In this document: one piece after another, positions 1-8,439 of the stretch
Layout: each line of letters begins with the position of its first letter
How positions within the stretch are numbered: the first letter of the stretch is position 1
Assembly (NCBI GenBank): GCA_965198875.1
Contig: CBDAPU010000001.1
Location: 806,001 to 870,000, forward strand
From: CBDAPU01 sp965198875
GTDB lineage: Bacteria > Pseudomonadota > Gammaproteobacteria > Eutrophobiales > Eutrophobiaceae
Length of the DNA: 64,000 nucleotides
Direction: 5' to 3'
Program-made: the position numbers and the translations under genes
Notes under the pieces: generated by a model
Database searches by the model: none
The model's input: only the letters and a program-made list of their open reading frames with translations
What the model was told of the DNA's origin: nothing

Positions 1-6
1 TAAATT

Positions 7-207
7 ATGAAACTGCACGTAGACAAAGAAGCCGATGCGCTTTATCTGCGCCTGGATGATTCAAAAATCGTCGAATCGGATGAGGTGGCGCCCGACGTTG
101 TTCTCGATTATAGCGAGCAGAATGAAGTGGTTGGCATCGAAATTCTGCACCTGTCCCGGCGCACCCCAGACCTGAAAACAAACACCCTGGAATTTGAAGC
201 AGTTTAA
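7..207 (+). CDS. DUF2283 family small protein
   Basis: A 66-residue protein with the DUF2283 pattern: an N-terminal strand MKLHVDKEADALYLRL, then acidic loops, LDYSEQNEVVGIEIL and a short tail. The family is small, widespread in bacterial accessory regions and of unknown function; some members lie beside toxin-like genes. The start follows the window edge by six bases, so its promoter and any upstream partner lie outside. A decayed second copy of the same family follows at 293-448. Confidence 0.75.
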   Translation: MKLHVDKEADALYLRLDDSKIVESDEVAPDVVLDYSEQNEVVGIEILHLSRRTPDLKTNTLEFEAV

Positions 208-292
208 TCTGCCGTTAATTGAAAGATACTCTGACTTAAATCAGCATTTACTTAACTGACAAACCGAAAGCCGAAGAAGATTTATAGCCGAT

Positions 293-448
293 AAAGTAAA
301 AGTCTGGTTCGATGTGTAAGCAAATTTTCTCGAAGTTCGCTTCTCTGACGTGGCCGGTTTAAGAAAAAATGACTGTGAATGATGCGTTGATGGAACGGGT
401 GGGTTAAGACGGGCAGGTAATCGGTTCCGGGTCTTGGTCATTCAGTAA
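293..448 (+). pseudogene. decayed second DUF2283 gene
   Basis: Reading through stops and a frameshift gives KVKVWFD, then a stop, then ANFLEVRFSDVAG, then VNDALMERV and DGQVIGF. This is the DUF2283 pattern (KVWFD-x-EA-x-FLEV..., NDAVMERVD..., GFS-L). At least two in-frame stops and a shift break it, so it is not expressed as a full protein. It lies directly after the intact DUF2283 gene, which suggests an old tandem pair of which one member decayed. Confidence 0.55.
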
Positions 449-458
449 AGATAAACCT

Positions 459-857
459 CTCACTGCCGATGCGGCCGGCGTCAATGCCGTAATCATTCCA
501 AAGGATCGCTCCGTTACCGTCAATGCCACCGTCAGCAAGGTTGCCAGTGGTGCAGCGGAGCACATGCCTGTGCTTACCGAAACCAACATTGCCAGGGCCT
601 TGAGAAAACTACAGCAGGCCGGAGTCTGGGTTTTGGGCATGGAGCACCAGTGCGGGCAAAGCCTGTATGATCTGGATCTCACAATACCGCTCGCCCTAGT
701 CATGGGCAATGAGGGGCGGGGACTGCGTCATAATACGCGCAAGCAATGCGACTACCTTGCGAAGCTGCCCATGCACGGTGTGGTGGACAGCCTGAACGTC
801 TCAGTGGCCGCCGGCATCTGCCTGTATGAAATTCTAAGGCAACGTAAAACAGTCTAG
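459..857 (+). pseudogene. rlmB: 3' remnant of 23S rRNA 2'-O-methyltransferase gene rlmB
   Basis: From about 459 the frame reads LTADAAGVNAVIIPKDRSV, then a knotted SpoU/TrmH C-terminal half with NEGRGLR, LPMHGVVDSLNVSVAAG and a final LYEILRQR. These are SpoU motifs 2 and 3, which bind S-adenosylmethionine and the dimer partner. RlmB normally has about 245 residues; here the N-terminal RNA-binding domain and the first part of the catalytic domain (about 110 residues) are missing and no start replaces them. The sequence just upstream is the decayed DUF2283 gene. The cut edge suggests that an insertion or deletion at this junction destroyed rlmB; an intact copy may exist elsewhere. Confidence 0.7.
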
Positions 858-937
858 CAGGCTCTGAATGATTGCGCCCCTGCACGTCCCTTAATGCACC
901 GATCAAAAATCAGTCGGCCTGCAATTCTACAGCTTCA

Positions 938-1060
938 AAATAAAACAGCCCCTGCAAAAGCAGAGGCTTATGGCGCCTCGGAAGGCTATCCTGCGAAGTA
1001 TTCACTTCTTGTTATGATTTCCAAAAAGTATCTTGAGCAGGCTTTAGTCAGTTACACTAA
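938..1060 (-). ncRNA. tracrRNA candidate of the type II-C system
   Basis: On the minus strand, 1058 down to 1011 is an anti-repeat. Its first 19 bases (1058-1040) are perfectly complementary to the 3' part of the crRNA repeat, and the last 12 (1022-1011) pair with the 5' part with one G-U. An unpaired bulge of about 16 bases on the tracr side faces about 4 on the crRNA side. Downstream follow a small hairpin GAAGT-GAAT-ACTTC (1008-995) and a terminal hairpin GCCTCTGC-TTTT-GCAGGGGC (967-948) followed by TGTTTTATTTT. The order anti-repeat, short stem, terminator is the usual one for tracrRNAs. The expected transcript is about 120 nt. Expression is inferred, not shown. Confidence 0.85.
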
Positions 1061-1067
1061 CAGGGCG

Positions 1068-1096
1068 ATTATTGATCAAAAGGTGAGAGAGAACAA
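1068..1096 (-). promoter_or_regulatory. promoter of the tracrRNA
   Basis: On the minus strand a -35-like TTGTTC (1096-1091) is followed after 17 bases by AATAAT (1073-1068), five of six matches to the -10 consensus. Initiation about 7 bases further falls at 1061-1060, right at the first base of the anti-repeat. It lies in the 68-bp gap before cas9 and fires away from it, so cas9 and tracrRNA are divergent. Confidence 0.6.
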
Positions 1097-1126
1097 GCAT
1101 TAACTGACATATCAAGGGAGATTTTT

Positions 1127-4100
1127 ATGAATAGCAAGACAATTTTGGGTCTGGATCTCGGAACCAATTCCGTTGGCTGGACGCTGATAGAAGAGATGGA
1201 CGGCACGCCAAAGGGGATCAGGGACGGCGGCGTGCGCATATTTATCAAATCCGTTGAAGAGAAGACGCCGACGCCTAAAAATCAGGCCCGGCGCAAGGCC
1301 CGCCTGGCACGACGGCTTGTGCAGAGAAGAGCGCGCAGAAAGCGGCGCATACGCAACTTTTTGATGGCGAAAGATCTGCTGCCAAAGGAGTTGGCAAACA
1401 ATCCCGCCCCGGAGAACCTGCTCAATCGCCTGGGCAATCCCTATGCGCTCAGACGCAAGGCCCTGGATGAGGCGCTGAGCGCCCATGAGCTGGGGCGGGT
1501 GATCCTGCACATGGCGGCGCGGCGCGGTTTTCAGAGCAATCGTAAAACCCTGTGGGGCAATTTGATTGATGATCCGGATTTCCTCGAAATAAAGGCCGAA
1601 GCAGCCCTGGGATCAGAAGATAAGGAAGAGCAGGATCCCATGCTTTCTGAAGAGCAGGCAAAAGAGGAGAAAGGCATGAAGGCGGACATTGCCGAGCTTT
1701 GGCGGGAGATTGACAACAGCGGCGCACGCACACTGGGTGAATATCTGGCGGGCTTATCCTTGCAAGAGCGCAAACGCAGCAGGCGCACTGAGCGCAGGAT
1801 GTATCAGCGGGAGCTTGAACTGATCTGGCAAAAACAGTCGGCCTATCATGCTGTTGTCCGAGATGAGCGTTTCAAAAAAGAAATTGCACGCCTGCTATTC
1901 AAACAAAGGCCGTTAAAACTGGCGGCGGATCGCCTGGGTCGCTGCTCACTGGAAAGACAACGTCCCAGGGCCAGAAAGGCCTGGCCTGCCGTGCAGCGTT
2001 TTCGTTACTGGCAGGACTTGAATAACCTGACGTATGTTAACCGCAAAACCGGCGAATACCATGAATTGCGCCTTGAAGATAAACATGCCCTTGCCGAGAC
2101 TTTAGAGAGGCAAAAAACCCTGAGCTGGGCCGCCATTCGCAAAAAGCTCGGCCTGGATAGAAGCGTTCGTTTTAATCTGCAGGAAAGCAAGAAGCATCTC
2201 ACGGGCAATCTGACGGCTTGCAGCCTTCGCAAGGTGATTGGCGAGAGATGGGACGCCATGTCGGCAGCCAAACAAAACTGTCTGGCGGAGGATCTGATCA
2301 CGATTGGTGATAAATGCGGCCTTAAAAACCGGCTGATGAATCACTGGCGGTTTGATGCAGAGCAGGCCATTGCGCTGGCCACCACGGATCTGGATCAGGG
2401 CATCGCCAACTACTCCACCAAAGCCATTAAAAAATTACTGCCTTATCTACAGCAGGGTAGGGAGCTGAGCAAGGCCAGGGTGGCGGCGGGCTATGGCTAC
2501 GAGCAGGAAGAGACTCAGGAAACAAGTCGGCTTGGTATGCCGCCACACATACCCAATCCGGTGATCAGCCGCGCCCTGCATGAGGCGCGCAAGGTCATTA
2601 ACGCCATCATCCATCACTATGGCAAGCCGGATGCGATTCGTATCGAAATGGCGCGTGAGATGAAGATGTCGAAAAAGCAAAAGGACGCATATCAAAAGCA
2701 GCTTAACAGGAATGAAAAAGCCAATGCACGCGCATGCGAGCACTATCAGAGCATAGGCAAGAACAACCCGCACCTGGGTTTATCGCAATATCCTGCAAAG
2801 ACGGACTTGATAAAATACCGGCTTTGGGAAGAGGCCGAGGAAATATGCGTATACAGCGGCAGGTGCATAGCCTTGACCCAGCTTTTCAGCGCCGAGATTG
2901 AGATCGATCATATCCTGCCGTTCAGTCGCACACTGGATGACAGCTTCACCAATAAAGTCGTTTGCTTCGCCAGTGAGAATAGAGCCAAAGGCGACCGCAC
3001 GCCCTATGAAGCCTGGCACGGCACTGAACGGTACGAAAACATCAAGCAGGCGATTCGTGTCTTCAGGAGCAGTAGGAAACGGGAAGCATTTTATTTAACA
3101 GAGCTAAAAAATGACGAGTTTCTGACCAGCCAACTGGGCGATACCCGCTACATCTCACGGGAAATACTGCACTATGTCAAACAGCTTTATGATACGAAGA
3201 CAGCACATCAGGCGGTTAGCGTCAGCAGGGGAGTCTTTACCGCCTGGCTGAGACATGAATGGGGGCTTAATACCATCATCAGCGCCACGGATACAAAGGA
3301 GCGTAGCGATCATCGCCATCACCTTATTGATGCGCTTGTTGTGGCCTTGGTGAGCCGTGGCCTTTATCAAAAAATCAGCGCCCGGGCAAAATATAAGGGG
3401 GATGCGAGTAGTATTGATCTGAATCTCGATACGCCCTGGGAGAGTTTCAGGGCCGATGTGCAGGGATTACTGGATGATGTGCTCATCTCCCATGCCCCTC
3501 GCCGCCGCATTGCCGATGCCTTGCATGAACAAACCGCCTACGGCGTACAACAACATCCAGAGAATGACGGGCAACGGGTGGTCTATAGAAAACCGCTGAA
3601 CGGTGATTTCACGGCAAAGCAGATCGCCAAAGTCGTTGATCCGGCACTAAAACAGAAATTAGATGAGCATCTGGAAAAACACGAGGGTAAGCCAAAGCTC
3701 GCCTTCTCAGCCGAGCAGCCATTTTATTTTCTGCCGAATCAGGGCCGGGTGCGCCATGTGCGTATCATTGCCGCTGAGAATTTTAACCCGGCGTCTTTTC
3801 TGTCAATAAACGATGCGGATGGTGAGCCGTATAAATACTACCCCTTCGGTAATAATCATCATGTGGAAATTCTCAAGTCAACGGCGCCGGATAAAAAGGG
3901 AAAGCACAAATACAAACCCGAATTTGTGACGGCCTGGGCAGCGATCAGGCGCTTGCGTCAGGGAAATAAGAGTTATGTCAAAACAGACCACGGTCCGGAT
4001 TGGCAGTTGTCTATGGTGCTGTGTATTAACGATATGGTGAGTGTTGAAGTGGAGGGTGTGAGTCAGGTTTATAGAGTGCAAAAATTGCAAGCGCCAGGAA

Positions 4101-4252
4101 ATCTGAAGCTAAGAAAACACAATGCGGCTACCTTAGATAAAAAAGATGAAGAATTACTCAAAGCTGTTTCTATTCTTATCACCACATATAAGTTGAAAAA
4201 ATTACATATCAGCATTTTGGGGAAAATGACGCATGATCAAACGGATCATTGA
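1127..4252 (+). CDS. cas9: CRISPR-associated endonuclease Cas9, type II-C
   Basis: RNA-guided double-strand DNA endonuclease of 1041 residues, in the compact II-C size class (Neisseria about 1082, Campylobacter 984). RuvC-I is LGLDLGTNSVGW with D10. The arginine-rich bridge helix (RRKARLARRLVQRRARRKRR) lies near residues 55-75. RuvC-II is IRIEMARE with E507, HNH is EIDHILPFSRTLDD with D594-H595 followed by NRAKGD, and RuvC-III is HRHHLIDALVVAL with H732 and D735. All nuclease residues are present, so it should cut both strands. The start at 1127 has an AAGGGAG ribosome site 7 bases upstream. Its last 20 bases overlap cas1, so translation is probably coupled. No csn2 or cas4 is present, which fits II-C. 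Confidence 0.97.
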   Translation: MNSKTILGLDLGTNSVGWTLIEEMDGTPKGIRDGGVRIFIKSVEEKTPTPKNQARRKARLARRLVQRRARRKRRIRNFLMAKDLLPKELANNPAPENLLNRLGNPYALRRKALDEALSAHELGRVILHMAARRGFQSNRKTLWGNLIDDPDFLEIKAEAALGSEDKEEQDPMLSEEQAKEEKGMKADIAELWREIDNSGARTLGEYLAGLSLQERKRSRRTERRMYQRELELIWQKQSAYHAVVRDERFKKEIARLLFKQRPLKLAADRLGRCSLERQRPRARKAWPAVQRFRYWQDLNNLTYVNRKTGEYHELRLEDKHALAETLERQKTLSWAAIRKKLGLDRSVRFNLQESKKHLTGNLTACSLRKVIGERWDAMSAAKQNCLAEDLITIGDKCGLKNRLMNHWRFDAEQAIALATTDLDQGIANYSTKAIKKLLPYLQQGRELSKARVAAGYGYEQEETQETSRLGMPPHIPNPVISRALHEARKVINAIIHHYGKPDAIRIEMAREMKMSKKQKDAYQKQLNRNEKANARACEHYQSIGKNNPHLGLSQYPAKTDLIKYRLWEEAEEICVYSGRCIALTQLFSAEIEIDHILPFSRTLDDSFTNKVVCFASENRAKGDRTPYEAWHGTERYENIKQAIRVFRSSRKREAFYLTELKNDEFLTSQLGDTRYISREILHYVKQLYDTKTAHQAVSVSRGVFTAWLRHEWGLNTIISATDTKERSDHRHHLIDALVVALVSRGLYQKISARAKYKGDASSIDLNLDTPWESFRADVQGLLDDVLISHAPRRRIADALHEQTAYGVQQHPENDGQRVVYRKPLNGDFTAKQIAKVVDPALKQKLDEHLEKHEGKPKLAFSAEQPFYFLPNQGRVRHVRIIAAENFNPASFLSINDADGEPYKYYPFGNNHHVEILKSTAPDKKGKHKYKPEFVTAWAAIRRLRQGNKSYVKTDHGPDWQLSMVLCINDMVSVEVEGVSQVYRVQKLQAPGNLKLRKHNAATLDKKDEELLKAVSILITTYKLKKLHISILGKMTHDQTDH

Positions 4253-5132
4253 AATCAGTAACCCCAGCTACTTAAAAGTCAAACAAAAACAACTCTGCAT
4301 AGAGCAGGACGGTGAGCAGGTAGGCTCCGTGCCCATAGAAGACATTGGCGTCCTGCTGTTAAGCCACCGGCAGATCGTGCTCACCAGTGCGGTCACTGTC
4401 CGCCTCATTGAAAACAAATCCGCCGTCATCCATTGCGATAACCGCTACATGCCCTGTGCCTATACCTTGCCATTGGATAACAACACCATGCACAGCGCCG
4501 TCCTGAAAATACAAACGCAAGCGAAGGCGGCGATAAAAAAACGCCTCTGGCAACAGATTGTGCAGGCCAAGATAGCGGCGCAGGCGCGGGTGCTTGCGCT
4601 TCATTCTGAAAAAAATGCACAGCCCTTGTTGAGCATGACAAAACGGGTCAAAAGCGGGGATACGGACAACAAGGAAGCGCAGGCGGCACAGTACTACTGG
4701 CCAAAGCTGTTCCACCAGAAATTTCGCCGGGACCCGGATGAGGCCGGCATTAACGCCCTGTTGAATTATGGCTATGCCATTATTCGTGCAAGCGTAACAC
4801 GAGCGATATGCGCCGCCGGTTTACACCCGGCAATCGGGATCCACCACAGCAACCAGTACAATGCCTTTTGTCTGGCCGATGATCTCATGGAGCCGTTCAG
4901 GCCAATAGTGGACTGGCGGGTGCAGACGCATGTTCAAAACCTGCAGGATACGGAATTAACCCTGGATCAGGACAGCAAAAAAATGCTGCTGCAACTGGCG
5001 AGCACGGATGTATTGCTGGAGCAGCGCCAACTGCCACTGATGGTAGCCCTGCATGGCTATACCGCCAGCTTCAAGCGCATGCTGCAGGGCAAGGAAAAGA
5101 GGCTGCAAATTCCTTCTCCCGGCCTGATATGA
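4233..5132 (+). CDS. cas1: CRISPR integrase Cas1 (type II)
   Basis: Spacer-integration subunit, 299 residues, normal for type II Cas1. It carries the N-terminal beta domain (IEISNPSYLKVKQKQL..., EDIGVLLLSHRQIVLTS) and the helical catalytic domain with LLNYGYAIIRASVTRAI, GIHHSNQYNAFCLADDLMEPFRP and VDWRV. The His in GIHH and the acidic ADDLMEP stretch belong to the metal site in this family. It overlaps cas9 by 20 bases and cas2 by 4, so the three genes form one translationally coupled unit. With Cas2 it inserts new spacers into the array that follows. Confidence 0.96.
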   Translation: MIKRIIEISNPSYLKVKQKQLCIEQDGEQVGSVPIEDIGVLLLSHRQIVLTSAVTVRLIENKSAVIHCDNRYMPCAYTLPLDNNTMHSAVLKIQTQAKAAIKKRLWQQIVQAKIAAQARVLALHSEKNAQPLLSMTKRVKSGDTDNKEAQAAQYYWPKLFHQKFRRDPDEAGINALLNYGYAIIRASVTRAICAAGLHPAIGIHHSNQYNAFCLADDLMEPFRPIVDWRVQTHVQNLQDTELTLDQDSKKMLLQLASTDVLLEQRQLPLMVALHGYTASFKRMLQGKEKRLQIPSPGLI

Positions 5133-5461
5133 CCACCTTTGGAGGCTATCAGACCATGTGGGTTGTCGTGCTTTTCGATCTGCCGACCGATACAGCGGAA
5201 GCCCGAAAGCAATACAGCCTTTTCAGAAAGGGCCTGCTGGATGATGGTTTTTTGATGATGCAATACTCCGTGTATATCAGGCATTGCGCCAGTGAGGAGA
5301 ACGCGGAAGTGCATATAAAGCGGATTAAACAGTGGTTGCCCCCGGATGGGGAGGTACGCATCATGACGATTACGGACAAACAATTCTCGCGCATACAGGT
5401 TTTCTATGGAAAAATCCGTACCCCCACTGAAATCCCTCCGGAGCAAATCAGTTTTTTTTAA
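5129..5461 (+). CDS. cas2: CRISPR-associated protein Cas2
   Basis: Structural partner of Cas1 in spacer integration; 110 residues with the ferredoxin-like Cas2 pattern VVVLFDLPTDT near residues 12-22 and SVYIRHC, MTITDKQF further on. The ORF starts in a 4-base overlap with the cas1 stop; an internal ATG nine codons in (MWVVVLFDLP) would match many relatives better and is a possible true start. The stop lies 48 bases before the first CRISPR repeat; that short AT-rich gap is the only leader-like sequence on this side. Confidence 0.95.
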   Translation: MTTFGGYQTMWVVVLFDLPTDTAEARKQYSLFRKGLLDDGFLMMQYSVYIRHCASEENAEVHIKRIKQWLPPDGEVRIMTITDKQFSRIQVFYGKIRTPTEIPPEQISFF

Positions 5462-5508
5462 GAGAAAACTGAAAAACTCTTTTACTCTCAATACGTTACT
5501 GAAATCCA

Positions 5509-6661
5509 AGTGTAACTGACTAAAGCCTTATTGGAAATCACAACCAACATTTGTATTAGACTCGTGCCGCTGAAGTGTAACTGACTAAAGCCTTATTGGA
5601 AATCACAACTGCAGGCTGATCGCTTGCTTGTCCCCTTCCAGTGTAACTGACTAAAGCCTTATTGGAAATCACAACTTGTTGGTATTGGTGGCTTGGGATC
5701 AGAAAAGTGTAACTGACTAAAGCCTTATTGGAAATCACAACGCCAATGTTGTGGAGGCGCTGAAGGCTGAAAGTGTAACTGACTAAAGCCTTATTGGAAA
5801 TCACAACAAGTGGTTCGCAAGCAGCTGCCGGCCAATGAGTGTAACTGACTAAAGCCTTATTGGAAATCACAACAAATAGTTCGCAAGCAACTACCGGCCA
5901 ATGAGTGTAACTGACTAAAGCCTTATTGGAAATCACAACTGCATAGCCAGAGCGGCGGCGGTGGGTTTTAGTGTAACTGACTAAAGCCTTATTGGAAATC
6001 ACAACACGCACTACCTCAGCAATGAGCGAGGGCGTAGTGTAACTGACTAAAGCCTTATTGGAAATCACAACAGGAATGGGTTACTAAAGTGCTCAAGGCC
6101 AAGTGTAACTGACTAAAGCCTTATTGGAAATCACAACTACTCATTATATATACCTCCGTTGCTTTTAGTGTAACTGACTAAAGCCTTATTGGAAATCACA
6201 ACAACTCACCTCGCAGTTAGTCGAGGACTTCAGTGTAACTGACTAAAGCCTTATTGGAAATCACAACCGACATGCCTATGCAACCGCCTAAGTACTAGTG
6301 TAACTGACTAAAGCCTTATTGGAAATCACAACAACAGCCATATTCAATGCTCTCTTTTATGAGTGTAACTGACTAAAGCCTTATTGGAAATCACAACACG
6401 TGGTATGTATTATCCACCTGGCACTATAGTGTAACTGACTAAAGCCTTATTGGAAATCACAACGCACATCCACTCACATCCTGCGTCCCGCATAGTGTAA
6501 CTGACTAAAGCCTTATTGGAAATCACAACCCCTATGGCTAAGCACCCTGAGGACTACGTAGTGTAACTGACTAAAGCCTTATTGGAAATCACAACTTTCT
6601 CCACGCAATTATATTTCGGAGGTCGAGTGTAACTGACTAAAGCCTTATTGGAAATCACAGC
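5509..6661 (-). CRISPR. type II-C CRISPR array, 18 repeats and 17 spacers
   Basis: Eighteen 36-bp direct repeats start at 5509, 5574, 5640, 5706, 5772, 5838, 5904, 5970, 6036, 6102, 6167, 6232, 6297, 6362, 6428, 6494, 6560 and 6626. All are identical except the last, which has one A-to-G change in its penultimate position. Spacers are 29 or 30 bp (five of 29: the first and numbers 10-13). The tracrRNA anti-repeat implies that crRNA is read from the minus strand, where the repeat begins GTTGTGATTTCC and ends CAGTTACACT. The repeat itself holds TTTCCA, 17 bases and TACACT, a possible promoter in every unit, as reported for Neisseria II-C arrays. Spacers 5 and 6 (5808-5837, 5874-5903) are near-identical. 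Confidence 0.98.
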
Positions 6662-6667
6662 TTGTTA

Positions 6668-7384
6668 TTATTCCCCTTCCTCCAGCAGTTGTTTAACGAA
6701 GGGTATTGTTAATTTCTTTTTCGCAATTAAACTTCTCTCATCCAGCTCATCGAGCCACTGAAACAAACTGCGCGTATCCCGGCTAATGCGCCTGATCAGG
6801 TAGGCTATCACCTCATCGCTTAATTCAAACCCGCGATGATTCGCCCGTTGCTTTAAGGCGTCCATTTTCATTGTCTCATTCATGGGCGCTAGATAGAACA
6901 CCAGGTCCCACGACAATCTGGACTTCAGATCCGGCAAGTCAATCAAGGTGCCGCCCGGATTTAACCGGGAGCTCATTATCAGCGGCGTCTCCGCTTCTCT
7001 CAAATGGTTAAATAAATTAAAGGCGGCGCTCTCCCACTCAGTATTTTTTGCGATTTTATCTACATCATCAATGCAAACGAGATCCAGCATCTCAAGGCCA
7101 GTCAACATGTCCGGCGTGTATTCATGGATCTGTCGCAAGGGGATATAGGCATAGCGCCGCTCTGACACGAACGCCAAATGACAGGCCGCCTGGAGTAGAT
7201 GCGTCTTGCCAACGCCTTGCCCGCCCCATAAATAGATGTTTTTATTACTCTCCCCCTTGAGGGTTTTTAACAGGTATGCCACGGTTTCCCCGTTTGCCCC
7301 GGCGATGTATGAATCAAATTCATATCGATCATGGCGGCTGAAGGGCAGAAGAATTTGTTCACTTCGGGGCGATAAGGACATCAC
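6668..7384 (-). CDS. hda: DnaA regulatory inactivator Hda
   Basis: A 238-residue DnaA-like AAA+ protein without the DNA-binding domain IV, as expected for Hda, which with the DNA-loaded sliding clamp stimulates ATP hydrolysis on DnaA and so limits initiation. An N-terminal clamp-binding-like segment (QILLPFSR, residues 10-17) precedes Walker A GGQGVGKTHLL (54-64), Walker B LVCIDDVD, sensor-1 PLIMSSR and the DLKSRL arginine-finger region. It overlaps the upstream permease gene by 4 bases. Its stop is only 6 bases from the last CRISPR repeat, so transcription running out of hda would enter the array on the strand that yields crRNA. Confidence 0.93.
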   Translation of the reverse strand: MMSLSPRSEQILLPFSRHDRYEFDSYIAGANGETVAYLLKTLKGESNKNIYLWGGQGVGKTHLLQAACHLAFVSERRYAYIPLRQIHEYTPDMLTGLEMLDLVCIDDVDKIAKNTEWESAAFNLFNHLREAETPLIMSSRLNPGGTLIDLPDLKSRLSWDLVFYLAPMNETMKMDALKQRANHRGFELSDEVIAYLIRRISRDTRSLFQWLDELDERSLIAKKKLTIPFVKQLLEEGE

Positions 7385-8433
7385 CGGGTGTAGAAATCAC
7401 TGTTGAGATAGCGTGCATGGCAATAACGTAGCAACACGGTTATCACCGCCGCCGCCGGTAACGCCAGTAAAATACCCAAAAAGCCAAACAACTGGCCTCC
7501 CGCCATCACAGCAAAAATAACGGCGACGGGATGCAGGCCAATCTTCTCGCCCACCAGTAGCGGCGATAACACCATGCCCTCAATGGCCTGCCCTAATCCA
7601 AACACCACGGCCACATAGAGCAGGTGAATGAGATCCTGGTATTGCATGAAGGCTATCACGCCGGCGATGCTGATCCCGACCAGCGCACCCAGATAGGGAA
7701 CAAAACTCACCAAGCCGGCAAACAGACCGATCAATAAAGAAAACTCCAGCCCCATAATCCATAGACCGGTGGAATAGATCAATCCCAGGGCCAACATCAC
7801 CAGCAACTGCCCGCGTAAAAACCCGGCAAGGACGCCGTCACACTCGCTTAATACTTGCATGACCGCCGCCGCTTGAGAGCGCGGGATCAACCCCCCGGCC
7901 CTGGCCATGATCCGATCCCAGTCCCTCAATAAATAAAAGGTGACGACGGGCACCAGTAGCAAGTAGGTCAGCCAGATGAGAATAACCTGCCCGGAATGGG
8001 TGACTTTGCCCAGCACCAGACCCACTACATTGCCAACATCACGCCAGTTATCCAGAACCGCTGCCTTGAGGATCTCCAGGTTGAGCGCAGCGGGATCCAC
8101 ACCGACAGTTGTCGTTATCATGGGAATAAAACTAAACTGTAACCAATTCATGATCTGGGGCAAACGCGCTGACAGGCTATTGAGCTGCCCCTGTAATAAG
8201 GGAATGAAGATGATTAACGCGATCAGCCCAAGCAGTAACATACTCAAAAAAACGATGATCACGGCGATGGTTCGGGGCACCTTCCTCTCTTCCAGTTTAT
8301 CCGTGAGCGGATCGCCCAGATACGCCAATAAAGCGGCCAGCAGGAAAGGCGTTAAAACCGGGGCCAACAAATACATCAACCACCCCGTTGCAATGGGCGC
8401 TGCAAACCATAACCATTTTCCCGAATCCGTCAT
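7381..8433 (-). CDS. AI-2E family (PerM-like) membrane permease
   Basis: A 350-residue inner-membrane protein with about eight hydrophobic segments, typical of the AI-2E/PerM family (PF01594): paired helices at the N terminus, a soluble middle (about 65-150), then LIWLTYLLLVPVVTFYLLRDWD, FLRGQLLVMLALGLIYS and a closing GFLGILLALPAAAVITVLLR. Family members are putative exporters; substrates are mostly unknown. It lies between DUF2066 and hda, a neighbourhood conserved in many gammaproteobacteria, and overlaps hda by 4 bases, so the genes are probably cotranscribed. Confidence 0.9.
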   Translation of the reverse strand: MTDSGKWLWFAAPIATGWLMYLLAPVLTPFLLAALLAYLGDPLTDKLEERKVPRTIAVIIVFLSMLLLGLIALIIFIPLLQGQLNSLSARLPQIMNWLQFSFIPMITTTVGVDPAALNLEILKAAVLDNWRDVGNVVGLVLGKVTHSGQVILIWLTYLLLVPVVTFYLLRDWDRIMARAGGLIPRSQAAAVMQVLSECDGVLAGFLRGQLLVMLALGLIYSTGLWIMGLEFSLLIGLFAGLVSFVPYLGALVGISIAGVIAFMQYQDLIHLLYVAVVFGLGQAIEGMVLSPLLVGEKIGLHPVAVIFAVMAGGQLFGFLGILLALPAAAVITVLLRYCHARYLNSDFYTR

Positions 8434-8439
8434 GGCGCT

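Noticed and set aside
4234..4252. Possible frameshift between cas9 and cas1 because of their overlap
   Set aside because: Both reading frames are complete on either side and overlaps of this type are common between cas genes.
5556..6068. A 170-residue minus-strand open frame with the repeated peptide VVISNKALVSYT
   Set aside because: It is the translated CRISPR array; the period is that of repeat plus spacer and the frame breaks where spacers are 29 bp.
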